Below the pieces are notes generated by a model. It saw nothing but the letters and a program-made list of their open reading frames with translations. It was not told where the DNA came from and did no database searches. A stretch of 64,000 bases of DNA from Streptococcus pseudopneumoniae ATCC BAA-960 = CCUG 49455 (lineage in GTDB: Bacteria > Bacillota > Bacilli > Lactobacillales > Streptococcaceae). Numbering within the stretch: the stretch's first letter is position 1; each line of letters opens with the position of its first letter. Of this stretch, positions 54,089-62,746 are shown in pieces. A program made the position numbers and the translations under genes. The DNA lies in the NCBI RefSeq assembly GCF_002087075.1, contig NZ_MWSM01000007.1, forward strand, positions 66,194 to 130,193, written 5' to 3'.

Positions 54089-55075
54089 ATGAACGAATTA
54101 CAATTCTTAATCTATACCGCTGATAACGATAGCGAAACAGCTAGTGTCATCATCAAAGGCGAAACTATCTGGACTAGTCAGAAAGAAATGGCTAGACTTT
54201 TTGACGTCGGTGTTCCTGCAATTAGTAAACACCTAAAAAATATCTTTGAAGAGGGCGAATTAGAAGAAGATTCAGTTATTTCCAAAATGGAAACAACTGC
54301 TACCGATGGGAAGAATTACTTAATTACTTACTACAACCTTGACGCCATCATTTCAGTTGGTTACCGTGTCAATTCCCAAAAAGCTACGAGATTTAGACAG
54401 TGGGCTACTTCGGTACTTCGTGAGTACATGATAAAAGGGTTCGCCATGGATGACAACCGTCTGAAACAAGGCGAAAACTTGCTGGAAAAAGACTATTTCC
54501 GTGAGCTCTTGGAGCGCGTGCGCTCTATCCGAGCTAGTGAGCGTCGTATATGGTTGCAGATTACAGATATTTTTGCAGAAATTTCTATTGACTATGATCC
54601 ACAAAGTACGTTGACTAAGCAATTCTATGCTGATGTACAGAATAAGTTTCATTATGCAATCACTGGCCAAACTGCTGCGGAAATTATCTACACGAAAGCT
54701 GACCATACAAAAGACAACATGGGACTTACAACATGGAAAAACTCCCCTAATGGTCGCATACTGCAAGCAGATACCCAAATAGCAAAGAATTACCTTTCAG
54801 AAACAGAAATCCGTTCCCTTGAAAGAGGAATATCTAGCTATTTTGATTATCTGGAAAGACAGATAGAACAGCGAAAAGCTCAGACAATGCAACAACTAGC
54901 CCAAAGCATTGACCGCTTTTTGACTTTCCAAGAATACGATATTTTAGAAGGTCATGGGAAAATCACTTCCAAGGTTGCGAAAGATAAAGCAAAAGCAGAA
55001 TACCAACTATTCAACAAAACTCAAAAGATAAACTCGGACTTTGAAAAAACTTTAAAACAGCTAACTGACGATTAA
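54089..55075 (+). CDS. RhuM-family protein
   Basis: A 328-residue protein of the RhuM (virulence protein-like) family: MNELQFLIYTADNDSETASV, WTSQKEMARLFDVGVPAISK (about 31-50), INSDFEKTLKQL at the end. The N-terminal part contains a helix-turn-helix. Family members often sit on mobile elements, and the function is unclear; a defence or regulatory gene is possible. The start follows AGAAAGGATCTC. It is a cargo candidate between repressor and integrase. Confidence 0.88.
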   Translation: MNELQFLIYTADNDSETASVIIKGETIWTSQKEMARLFDVGVPAISKHLKNIFEEGELEEDSVISKMETTATDGKNYLITYYNLDAIISVGYRVNSQKATRFRQWATSVLREYMIKGFAMDDNRLKQGENLLEKDYFRELLERVRSIRASERRIWLQITDIFAEISIDYDPQSTLTKQFYADVQNKFHYAITGQTAAEIIYTKADHTKDNMGLTTWKNSPNGRILQADTQIAKNYLSETEIRSLERGISSYFDYLERQIEQRKAQTMQQLAQSIDRFLTFQEYDILEGHGKITSKVAKDKAKAEYQLFNKTQKINSDFEKTLKQLTDD

Positions 55076-55213
55076 AAACTTTAAATATAGGCCTGTTTAC
55101 TATAAACAAGCCCATATTAGCCCCATATCCGCCTTGTTTCCAACTCTGGTATTATTTATCGTCTGACTATTTAAAATCGAATACAGGGCAAACTATGAAG
55201 CCCTAGCATGATA

Positions 55214-55243
55214 TAAAACCTTTTTGATAATAGCTTGCCTGCT
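55214..55243 (+). repeat. 30-base repeat, copy 2 (upstream of the integrase)
   Basis: The sequence starts TAAAACCTTTTTGATAATAG and ends CTTGCCTGCT. It is 27 bases before the integrase start and matches the copy at 51347-51376 with one mismatch. Upstream, AGGGC/GCCCT can form a hairpin. Confidence 0.8.
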
Positions 55244-55269
55244 GATGTATTTTAGAAAGGTTTATCATC

Positions 55270-56436
55270 ATGAAAATAACTGAAGTTATAAAAAAAGACG
55301 GTAGTAAAGTCTATCGTGCTAATGTATATCTAGGAGTTGACCAGGTAACAGGAAAGAAAGTCAAAACCAAGGTAACAGGTCGGACACAAAAGGAATTAAA
55401 ACAGAAAGCTACTCAAGAAAAAATTGCTTTTCAGAAAGCAGGATCTACTAGACAAAAGGCTAGCACCATAAAAAACTATCAAGAATTAGCCAATCTCTGG
55501 TTGGAAAGTTATAAGAATACAGTTAAGCCAAACACTCAAGGCAATGTTAAAAAGCTAATCGATAATCATATATTGCCTATTTTGGGGGCTTACAAGCTCG
55601 ATAAGCTCACTACTCCACTTATCCAGTCCATTATCAACGAACTTGCTGACAAGACTAATAGAGGGGAAAAAGGGGCTTTTCTACATTATGACAAGATACA
55701 CGCTTTAAACAAACGTATCTTACAGTATGGCGTAACCATGCAAGCGATACCGTCCAATCCTGCCCGTGATGTTGTTTTACCTCGTAACACTCAGAAAGCA
55801 AAACGACAAAAAGTAAAGCACTTTGAAAATCCAGAATTAAAAAAGTTTCTTGTTTATCTCGATAATTTAGATAGCGATAGATATCGTTATTACTATGAGG
55901 CAACGCTCTATAAGTTCCTATTGGCTACTGGTTGTCGCATCAATGAAGCTTTGGCCCTTTCCTGGTCTGATATAGATTTAGATAATGCCGTTGTGCATAT
56001 TACCAAAACACTAAATCGGGATCTAGAAATCAATAGCCCAAAATCTAAGGCTAGTTATCGGGGTATAGATATAGATCAAGCGACTGTTAGCATGCTGAAA
56101 CAGTACAAACTACGCCAAACTAAAGAGGCTTGGAAGATAGGGCAAAGTGAAAGTGTAGTATTTTCTGACTTCATTCATGAATATCCTTGCAGTTCAAAAC
56201 TTAAAAGAAGATTGCTAACACATTTTAAGCGTGCTGATGTTCCTAACATTGGCTTTCACGGATTCCGTCACACTCACGCTAGTTTATTGCTTAACTCTGG
56301 TATTCCTTACAAAGAACTTCAGCACCGTTTAGGTCATTCTACTTTATCCATGACCATGGACATTTATAGCCACCTCTCAAAAGAGAACGCAAAAAAAGCA
56401 GTCTCATTCTACGAAACTGCACTAAAAGCACTATAA
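55270..56436 (+). CDS. int: Tyrosine site-specific integrase
   Basis: A 388-residue integrase: an arm-binding N-terminal domain (about 1-60), a core-binding SAM-like domain (about 65-160) and the catalytic domain, with Arg in LATGCRINEALALSW (about 214-228), HGFRHTHASLL (about 326-336), LGHSTLSMTMDIYSH (about 353-367) holding the final His and the nucleophile Tyr. The right attachment site lies 97 bases after its stop. It recombines the 19-bp core. Confidence 0.97.
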   Translation: MKITEVIKKDGSKVYRANVYLGVDQVTGKKVKTKVTGRTQKELKQKATQEKIAFQKAGSTRQKASTIKNYQELANLWLESYKNTVKPNTQGNVKKLIDNHILPILGAYKLDKLTTPLIQSIINELADKTNRGEKGAFLHYDKIHALNKRILQYGVTMQAIPSNPARDVVLPRNTQKAKRQKVKHFENPELKKFLVYLDNLDSDRYRYYYEATLYKFLLATGCRINEALALSWSDIDLDNAVVHITKTLNRDLEINSPKSKASYRGIDIDQATVSMLKQYKLRQTKEAWKIGQSESVVFSDFIHEYPCSSKLKRRLLTHFKRADVPNIGFHGFRHTHASLLLNSGIPYKELQHRLGHSTLSMTMDIYSHLSKENAKKAVSFYETALKAL

Positions 56437-56524
56437 GGGGAGCAAAAAGGGGAGCAAATTCCAAAATCAACGTTTCAAAACAAAGTGAAAAGCCAATAAC
56501 AACGGTATTTTGATAAGATTTTAT

Positions 56525-56552
56525 TTGAAAAAAGCCGATTTTGTAGTATAAT
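56525..56552 (+). promoter_or_regulatory. corA promoter formed across the island junction
   Basis: TTGAAA (56525-56530, island DNA) and TATAAT (56547-56552, within the attachment core) are spaced by 16 bases. So the -10 comes from the attachment core, and the -35 from the island. Confidence 0.65.
56534..56552. other. Right attachment site of the island (attR)
   Basis: GCCGATTTTGTAGTATAAT is identical to the copy at 42984-43002. It lies between the integrase gene and corA. Confidence 0.9.
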
Positions 56553-56589
56553 AGTACAGTGTGAAAAAATCTGAGAAAGGATAAGGGAT

Positions 56590-57534
56590 ATGAAACAAGT
56601 TTTTCTCTCTACAACAACTGAATTTAAAGAGATCGATACGCTTGAACCGGGTACTTGGATCAATCTCGTCAATCCGACTCAAAATGAATCACTCGAAATC
56701 GCCAACACCTTCGATATTGATATTGCCGACCTTCGAGCACCGCTCGATGCGGAAGAAATGTCTCGTATTACCATTGAAGACGAGTATACCCTGATTATCG
56801 TAGACGTGCCGGTCACGGAGGAAAGAAATAACCGCACCTACTACGTAACCATCCCGCTTGGTATTATCATCACTGAGGAAACCATTATCACTACGTGTTT
56901 GGAACCACTACCTGTCCTTGATGTCTTTATCAACCGTCGATTGCGTAATTTCTATACCTTCATGCGTTCACGTTTTATCTTTCAAATTCTTTATCGCAAT
57001 GCAGAGCTTTACCTAACAGCCCTTCGTTCAATCGACCGTAAGAGTGAACAAATCGAAAGTCAACTGCATCAATCAACTCGTAATGAAGAATTGATTGAGC
57101 TCATGGAATTGGAAAAAACTATCGTCTATTTCAAGGCCTCCCTCAAAACAAATGAGCGCGTGATTAAGAAATTGACCAGTTCAACCAGCAATATCAAGAA
57201 ATACCTTGAGGACGAAGACCTGCTTGAAGACACCCTGATTGAAACCCAACAGGCCATCGAGATGGCAGATATTTATGGAAACGTCTTGCATTCTATGACA
57301 GAGACCTTTGCCTCTATCATTTCTAACAACCAGAACAACATCATGAAAACCTTGGCCCTTGTGACCATCGTCATGTCCATCCCAACCATGGTCTTTTCTG
57401 CCTACGGGATGAACTTTAAGGATAATGAAATTCCCCTAAACGGAGAGCCAAATGCCTTCTGGTTAATCGTCTTTATCGCCTTTGCTATGAGTGTCTCGCT
57501 CACTCTCTATCTCATCCATAAAAAATGGTTCTAA
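56590..57534 (+). CDS. corA: CorA-family magnesium transporter
   Basis: A 314-residue CorA transporter: cytoplasmic funnel domain (about 1-250), two transmembrane segments at the C-terminus (about 257-277 and 288-308) and the signature YGMNF (GMN) at the pore mouth. The protein takes up Mg2+ or related divalent ions. The gene is immediately right of the island, which forms part of its promoter. It overlaps nothing, with the next gene 11 bases downstream. Confidence 0.96.
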   Translation: MKQVFLSTTTEFKEIDTLEPGTWINLVNPTQNESLEIANTFDIDIADLRAPLDAEEMSRITIEDEYTLIIVDVPVTEERNNRTYYVTIPLGIIITEETIITTCLEPLPVLDVFINRRLRNFYTFMRSRFIFQILYRNAELYLTALRSIDRKSEQIESQLHQSTRNEELIELMELEKTIVYFKASLKTNERVIKKLTSSTSNIKKYLEDEDLLEDTLIETQQAIEMADIYGNVLHSMTETFASIISNNQNNIMKTLALVTIVMSIPTMVFSAYGMNFKDNEIPLNGEPNAFWLIVFIAFAMSVSLTLYLIHKKWF

Positions 57535-57545
57535 GAGGAGTTCCT

Positions 57546-58229
57546 ATGTCTCAGATTGATCTACAAAAATTAACTAAGAAAAACCAAGAGTTTGTCCACA
57601 TTGCTACCCAACAATTCATCAAAGATGGGAAAACAGACGCTGAAATCCAGACTATTTTTGAGGAAGTCATTCCCCAAATCCTTGAGGAGCAATCTAAAGG
57701 TACAACTGCCCGTTCCCTATACGGCGCACCAACTCATTGGGCTCATAGCTTCACTGTCAAAGAGCAGTACGAAAAAGAGCATCCAAAAGAAAATGATGAT
57801 CCAAAACTGATGATTATGGACTCAGCTCTTTTCATCACTAGCCTCTTTGCCCTTGTCAGCGCCCTCACAACCTTCTTTGCGGCAGATCAAGCTTTCGGCT
57901 ATGGATTGATTACTCTTCTATTAGTTGGACTGGTTGGTGGATTTGCCTTCTACTTGATGTACTACTTTGTTTACCAATACTATGGACCAGATATGGATCG
58001 CAGTCAACGTCCACCTTTCTGGAAATCTGTACTAGTTATCCTAGCTTCTATGTTCCTTTGGTTGCTTGTCTTCTTTGCAACAAGCTTCCTACCAGCTAGC
58101 CTTAACCCAGTACTGGATCCATTGCCACTAGCTATTATTGGAGCAGCCCTCCTAGCCCTTCGCTTCTATCTCAAGAAACGCTTGAATATCCGTAGTGCAA
58201 GTGCAGGACCAACACGCTATCAAGAATAA
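57546..58229 (+). CDS. DUF1129 membrane protein
   Basis: A 227-residue protein with a soluble N-terminal part (about 1-85: KNQEFVHIATQQFIKDGKTD) and about four to five transmembrane segments after it, ending with a basic tail. It matches the DUF1129 family of unknown function. The start is the ATG behind AAGAGGAGTTCCT. It is co-transcribed with corA, as in other streptococci. Confidence 0.9.
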   Translation: MSQIDLQKLTKKNQEFVHIATQQFIKDGKTDAEIQTIFEEVIPQILEEQSKGTTARSLYGAPTHWAHSFTVKEQYEKEHPKENDDPKLMIMDSALFITSLFALVSALTTFFAADQAFGYGLITLLLVGLVGGFAFYLMYYFVYQYYGPDMDRSQRPPFWKSVLVILASMFLWLLVFFATSFLPASLNPVLDPLPLAIIGAALLALRFYLKKRLNIRSASAGPTRYQE

Positions 58230-58238
58230 GAAAACGAT

Positions 58239-58267
58239 AAAAGCAACTGCAGGTGCGGTTGCTTTTT
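58239..58267 (+). terminator. Terminator of the corA-DUF1129 unit
   Basis: AAAAGCAAC and GTTGCTTTT pair perfectly around a 10-base loop and are followed by T-rich sequence (TTCACTTACTTTTTT). Confidence 0.8.
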
Positions 58268-58285
58268 CACTTACTTTTTTGAGTT

Positions 58286-58398
58286 ATACTCAATGAAAAT
58301 CAAAGAGCAAACTAGGAAGCTAGCTGCAGGTTGCTCAAAGCACAGCTTTGAGGTTGCAAATAAAACTGACGTGGTTTGAAGAGATTTTCGAAGAGTAT
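58286..58398. repeat. BOX element
   Basis: The element starts ATACTCAATGAAAATCAAAG, has GGTTGCTCAAAGCACAGCTT in the middle and ends GAAGAGATTTTCGAAGAGTA. The termini pair imperfectly. The order is that of a boxC part joined to a short boxA end. It stands between a terminator and the next gene's promoter. Confidence 0.8.
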
Positions 58399-58483
58399 TA
58401 AAAGTATTCTTCTGAAATCCCACATAGCTTTCTCTTATATTTTGTGATAAAATAGGCTCAATCTATTTCTAGGAGGATGAGAT

Positions 58484-59518
58484 ATGGTTTCTACTATTGG
58501 TATTGTTAGTTTATCTAGTGGCATTATCGGAGAGGATTTTGTCAAACACGAAGTGGACTTGGGTATCCAACGTCTCAAGGTTCTGGGACTCAATCCCATC
58601 TTTTTGCCCCATTCGTTAAAAGGATTAGACTTTATCAAGGACCATCCTGAAGCTCGTGCAGAGGATTTGATTCATGCCTTTTCTGATGATAGCATCGACA
58701 TGATCCTATGTGCCATCGGTGGAGACGATACCTATCGCTTGCTACCTTATCTTTTTGAAAATGACCAACTCCAAAAGGTTATCAAACAAAAAATTTTTCT
58801 TGGCTTCTCGGATACAACCATGAACCACCTCATGTTGCATAAATTAGGAATCAAGACTTTTTATGGTCAATCCTTTTTAGCAGACATTTGTGAATTAGAC
58901 AAAGAAATGCTAGCCTATAGCCTTCACTACTTTAAAGAATTGATTGAGACGGGAAGAATTTCAGAAATCCGCCCTAGTGACGTTTGGTATGAGGAACGAA
59001 CTGATTTTAGTCCCACGGCCCTGGAAACACCTCGTGTCAGTCATACAAATACAGGTTTTGACTTGTTGCAAGGAAGTGCTCAGTTCGAGGGGAAAATCCT
59101 CGGTGGTTGCCTCGAATCCCTCTACGATATCTTTGACAACTCTCGATACGCAGATAGCACGGAGCTCTGCCAAAAATACAAACTTTTCCCTGACTTGTCA
59201 GACTGGGAAGGGAAAATCCTCTTGCTCGAAACAAGCGAAGAAAAGCCTAAGCCAGAAGACTTCAAAAAGATGTTGCTAACTTTAAAGGACACTGGCATAT
59301 TCGCGGTCATCAATGGACTCTTGGTCGGAAAACCTATGGATGAAACTTTCCATGACGACTATAAAGAGGCACTATTGGATATCATTGACAGCAATATCCC
59401 GATTGTCTATAATCTGAATGTCGGCCACGCAACTCCAAGAGCCATTGTTCCCTTTGGCGTTCACGCCTATGTAGATGCACAGGAACAAGTCATTCGCTTT
59501 GACTATAACAAAAAATAA
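58484..59518 (+). CDS. S66 family LD-carboxypeptidase / MccF-like
   Basis: A 344-residue cytoplasmic peptidase of the S66 family (serine nucleophile in AIGGDDTYRLL, with Glu and His further on: LLLETSEEKPKPEDF, NVGHATPRAIVPFG). Members cleave L,D-peptide bonds in recycled muropeptides or inactivate microcin-C-type adenylates. The position of the GGDD motif fits the MccF branch. The start follows AGGAGGATGAGAT. Confidence 0.88.
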   Translation: MVSTIGIVSLSSGIIGEDFVKHEVDLGIQRLKVLGLNPIFLPHSLKGLDFIKDHPEARAEDLIHAFSDDSIDMILCAIGGDDTYRLLPYLFENDQLQKVIKQKIFLGFSDTTMNHLMLHKLGIKTFYGQSFLADICELDKEMLAYSLHYFKELIETGRISEIRPSDVWYEERTDFSPTALETPRVSHTNTGFDLLQGSAQFEGKILGGCLESLYDIFDNSRYADSTELCQKYKLFPDLSDWEGKILLLETSEEKPKPEDFKKMLLTLKDTGIFAVINGLLVGKPMDETFHDDYKEALLDIIDSNIPIVYNLNVGHATPRAIVPFGVHAYVDAQEQVIRFDYNKK

Positions 59519-59623
59519 ATAGTTTCTCTATTTTTGTGCTTTTGTATTGGTTTTCGTTACAATTTGTATCTGAATTTATTGCATTTCGCTAATTTCTATG
59601 GTATCCTTTTGAAGGAGGTGTAT

Positions 59624-59887
59624 ATGACAAAACAAAAAATTAATCGAATCGTAGGTTCTATTGGTGCCTTTATTGGAATTATAGTATTTATTGCCTACAT
59701 ACCTCAAATTATCGCTAATTTACAAGGAAATAAAGCTCAACCATTTCAACCTTTATCAGCTGCTATATCTTGCTTAATCTGGGTTATTTATGGATGGACA
59801 AAGGAACCTAAGAAGGATTGGATACTAATCATTCCAAATTCAGCTGGTGTTATTTTAGGTGGAATCACTTTTTTGACTTCACTCTAA
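59624..59887 (+). CDS. SemiSWEET-type PQ-loop transporter
   Basis: An 87-residue protein with three transmembrane segments and a PQ-loop motif (AYIPQIIANLQGNKAQPFQP), typical of SemiSWEET half-transporters that dimerise to carry sugars. The start is the ATG after GAAGGAGGTGTAT. The substrate is unknown. Confidence 0.88.
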   Translation: MTKQKINRIVGSIGAFIGIIVFIAYIPQIIANLQGNKAQPFQPLSAAISCLIWVIYGWTKEPKKDWILIIPNSAGVILGGITFLTSL

Positions 59888-59907
59888 CAAATCTAATAGT
59901 ATATATA

Positions 59908-59937
59908 AAAAGCTGGGAAAAATTTCTCAGCTTTTTT
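59908..59937. terminator. Bidirectional terminator
   Basis: AAAAGCTG and CAGCTTTT with an inner GAA/TTC form a stem flanked by T- and A-runs. It serves the SemiSWEET gene on the plus strand and the truncated tag gene on the minus strand. Confidence 0.75.
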
Positions 59938-59971
59938 CTATATTCTCAGATATGCTAGTTACCTGTACACA

Positions 59972-60403
59972 CTAATTCCTGCTTTTCCATTCACAATCAT
60001 TCTCGTGGTCATCAACTAGCCCTGCAGCCTGTAGAAAAGACAAGACAGCGACTGGTCCTGTGAACTTGAAGCCTCGTTTTTTGAGATCTTTGGCTAATTT
60101 CTCAGACAAAGGTGTTTTAGCTGGGGCTTGGCGGTAATCGGGAACATCGTTAACAATCGTTTTCCCCTCAACAAAAGACCAAAGATAGGCATCAAAAGAG
60201 CCATGGTCTTCCTGTAGTCGTAGAAAGGCTTGGGCGTTAGCGCGTGTAGCAAAAATCTTGGCTCTATTTCGGATGATGGCTGGATTATCCAGCAAGTCTT
60301 CCAATTCAGTATCGGTCATTTCTGCGACCGCTTGAATTTGATAGCCATAAAATGCTTCTCGGAAAGCTTGACGTTTGTTGAGCACCGTTTCCCAAGACAG
60401 ACC
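59972..60403 (-). pseudogene. tag: DNA-3-methyladenine glycosylase I, 5' end cut off by Mega
   Basis: The frame reads GLSWETVLNKRQAFREAFYG to the normal C-terminus (HENDCEWKSRN), about 143 residues. The first part of Tag (about 40-45 residues with the zinc-binding and catalytic start) is missing because the Mega element enters just before the GLSW codons at about 60404. The enzyme would remove alkylated adenine from DNA; it is now inactive. The rest of the gene should lie beyond the other end of the element. Confidence 0.93.
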
Positions 60404-60952
60404 ATGTTGAGGCGGTAAGTTTGCTAGTCAAGGAGTAAAACGACGAAGATTAGCATTTACTTCCGCCCATGCGATAGCTGTCCGTGATTGACAAGTGCTA
60501 GCACGCAGACAGAACGGAGATAGCGAACCGCTGAGTGTGTCGCTCTGCTCGTAAAAGCTTAGAAACCTTTGAACGAAAGGGATAATGAAAGCCTTGATTG
60601 CAAGGCTTTTTGCTTTATGGTGGGTAAGTATCAGAGTGAGAAAATTTTTGGAATGAGTAGAAGTGATAGCTAGAAATTATCAGTTTCTATTTCCATTTAC
60701 CCTGTGGGTACGTGTTTGTTTCCATTGACAAGGAGTTTGTGGGAATAGAAATGTACCCACCTTGTTTGAATCAAGTGAAGTGTAGTTGAAGGAAATCTGT
60801 TGAAAGCAATACTTCATTTTACCGAATAAGTAATAATTTAGGCAACTTCAAATCGATTAAAAAAAACTATTTTAAAGGTTAAGAGTAGACAAAAATTGTC
60901 CACTCTTTTTTGCAAACTCAATTTATCAATAAATGAAATGAGGGAATGTAAA
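60404..60952 (+). other. Left end of Mega without genes
   Basis: About 550 bases carry no complete gene. Two intrinsic terminators are visible: AAAGCCTTG/CAAGGCTTT followed by TT at 60588-60611 and AAGAGTAGACAA/TTGTCCACTCTT followed by TTTT at 60881-60911. A pair of inverted words (GTGGGTAC and GTACCCAC) flank about 80 bases near 60675-60755. Confidence 0.6.
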
Positions 60953-61123
60953 ATGAAATATTTTGAGGTTGAGTTAGAAAATCCTGATGAATTTTTAAAA
61001 CTACAAACAGAAGATTTTGTGAAAGCTAATCGCTTGCTACTAAGGAAGATAATCCAGAGCGTTACAGTCTATGAAGAAAACTTCGTCATATCCTTTAAAT
61101 CTGGCATCGAATTGGAAGTATGA
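60953..61123 (+). CDS. Small protein, possible serine-recombinase C-terminal remnant
   Basis: A 56-residue frame (MKYFEVELENPDEFLKLQTE, then SVTVYEENFVISFKSGIELE) behind GAGGGAATGTAAA. The ending is typical of the C-terminus of large serine recombinases. So it may be the tail of the recombinase that once moved the element. Translation is possible but unproved. Confidence 0.6.
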   Translation: MKYFEVELENPDEFLKLQTEDFVKANRLLLRKIIQSVTVYEENFVISFKSGIELEV

Positions 61124-61145
61124 GTCTCATTCCATAACTTTTATA

Positions 61146-61174
61146 TTGAACATATCATTTTGTTGTGTTATACT
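61146..61174 (+). promoter_or_regulatory. Promoter of the mef-msr(D) operon
   Basis: TTGAAC and TATACT are spaced by 17 bases. The transcript would start about 35 bases before the leader peptide. Confidence 0.8.
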
Positions 61175-61214
61175 ATAAATTGATATAAACAAAGATGTAG
61201 GAGGAACCGAAACT

Positions 61215-61241
61215 ATGACAGCCTCAATGCGTTTAAGATAA
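61215..61241 (+). CDS. mef leader peptide MTASMRLR
   Basis: An eight-codon frame encoding MTASMRLR behind TAGGAGGAACC. It is known that macrolide-stalled ribosomes on this peptide switch the mef/mel leader mRNA from a terminated to a read-through form. Two hairpin terminators follow before mef. Confidence 0.93.
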   Translation: MTASMRLR

Positions 61242-61251
61242 GCTGGCAATA

Positions 61252-61288
61252 AAAAAAGCAGAATCTATACCCGATGATAGGCTTTTTT
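61252..61288 (+). terminator. Attenuator hairpin of the mef operon
   Basis: AAAAAAGC and GCTTTTTT with an inner CTAT/ATAG form a bulged stem eleven bases after the leader stop. A ribosome stalled on the leader could open it or favour an alternative fold. Confidence 0.7.
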
Positions 61289-61402
61289 GTTGTGCTTATT
61301 TATACGATATTGAGCATTCATTAGTTACGGTGAGGATATTGGTTATTTAACTATACCTTTATTTAACTATGTCTTTAATATGAATGTTTCCAAATTGTAT
61401 GT

Positions 61403-61446
61403 ATGCAGACCAAAAGCCACATTGTGGGGTTTGGCCTGCATTTTTT
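61403..61446 (+). terminator. Second intrinsic terminator upstream of mef
   Basis: ATGCAG-CCAAA pairs with TTTGG-CTGCAT, followed by TTTTT. It lies about 60 bases before mef and reduces read-through in uninduced cells. Confidence 0.8.
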
Positions 61447-61508
61447 ATTGCCTAGAATGCTATTCAAAATAGAAATTCAAGCAAAATAATATGCAGGAGA
61501 TAATATAA

Positions 61509-62726
61509 ATGGAAAAATACAACAATTGGAAACGAAAATTTTATGCAATATGGGCAGGGCAAGCAGTATCATTAATCACTAGTGCCATCCTGCAAATGGC
61601 GATTATTTTTTACCTTACAGAAAAAACAGGATCTGCGATGGTCTTGTCTATGGCTTCATTAGTAGGTTTTTTACCCTATGCGATTTTGGGACCTGCCATT
61701 GGTGTGCTAGTGGATCGTCATGATAGGAAGAAGATAATGATTGGTGCCGATTTAATTATCGCAGCAGCTGGTGCAGTGCTTGCTATTGTTGCATTCTGTA
61801 TGGAGCTACCTGTCTGGATGATTATGATAGTATTGTTTATCCGTAGCATTGGAACAGCTTTTCATACCCCAGCACTCAATGCGGTTACACCACTTTTAGT
61901 ACCAGAAGAACAGCTAACGAAATGCGCAGGCTATAGTCAGTCTTTGCAGTCTATAAGCTATATTGTTAGTCCGGCAGTTGCAGCACTCTTATACTCCGTT
62001 TGGGATTTAAATGCTATTATTGCCATCGACGTATTGGGTGCTGTGATTGCATCTATTACGGTAGCAATTGTACGTATACCTAAGCTGGGTAATCAAGTGC
62101 AAAGTTTAGAACCAAATTTCATAAGGGAGATGAAAGAAGGAGTTGTGGTTCTGAGACAAAACAAAGGATTGTTTGCCTTATTACTCTTAGGAACACTATA
62201 TACTTTTGTTTATATGCCAATCAATGCACTATTTCCTTTAATAAGCATGGAACACTTTAATGGAACGCCTGTGCATATTTCTATTACGGAAATTTCCTTT
62301 GCATTTGGGATGCTAGCAGGAGGCTTATTATTAGGAAGATTAGGGGGCTTCGAAAAGCATGTATTACTAATAACAAGTTCATTTTTTATAATGGGGACCA
62401 GTTTAGCCGTTTCGGGAATACTTCCTCCAAATGGATTTGTAATATTCGTAGTTTGCTGTGCAATAATGGGGCTTTCGGTGCCATTTTATAGCGGTGTGCA
62501 AACAGCTCTTTTTCAGGAGAAAATTAAGCCTGAATATTTAGGACGTGTATTTTCTTTGATCGGAAGTATCATGTCACTTGCTATGCCAATTGGGTTAATT
62601 CTTTCTGGATTCTTTGCTGATAAAATCGGTGTAAATCATTGGTTTTTACTATCAGGTATTTTAATTATTGGCATTGCTATAGTTTGCCAAATGATAACTG
62701 AGGTTAGAAAATTAGATTTAAAATAA
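61509..62726 (+). CDS. mef(E): Macrolide efflux MFS transporter Mef(E)
   Basis: A 405-residue major facilitator with twelve transmembrane segments. The conserved loop motif [15 protein letters not shown] (about 68-82) lies between helices 2 and 3. It works with Msr(D) to give 14- and 15-membered macrolide resistance (M phenotype). Alleles mef(A) and mef(E) are close; the neighbourhood, a Mega inserted in tag, favours mef(E). The start follows GCAGGAGATAATATAA. Confidence 0.95.
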
Positions 62727-62746
62727 ACAATATTGGAGGAAATGTT
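62727..62746 (+). other. Very short mef-msr(D) gap
   Basis: Only 20 bases (with GGAGGA as the ribosome site) separate the two genes. From memory, the full Mega has 119 bases here, including a short leader (MYLIFM) that regulates msr(D). The present form lacks room for it; it matches a 99-base deletion that I recall reported in some pneumococci. Confidence 0.7.

Larger units (their letters stand above)
42984..56552. mobile_element. Phage satellite / PICI-like island, 13.6 kb
   Basis: A 19-bp direct repeat bounds a block with a tyrosine integrase at the right end, a rightward repressor, a leftward early operon (Cro-like, HTH-Bro-N, Rha, small proteins, primase, helicase), an iteron origin and a phage-type DUF1492 gene at the left. 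No terminase, portal, capsid, tail or lysis gene is present. This is the plan of Gram-positive phage-inducible islands. Integration splits the intergenic region of uvrA and corA and does not break a gene. Confidence 0.88.

Noticed and set aside
54353..54778. 141-codon minus-strand frame opposite the RhuM gene
   Set aside because: The plus frame is a clear family member; the reverse frame has no homology feature or ribosome site.
42984..56552. Full prophage or conjugative element
   Set aside because: No capsid, terminase, tail, holin-endolysin or conjugation genes are present, and the size fits a satellite.
58286..58398. RUP element
   Set aside because: The termini and the match near the window start to the BOX-PCR primer region favour BOX.
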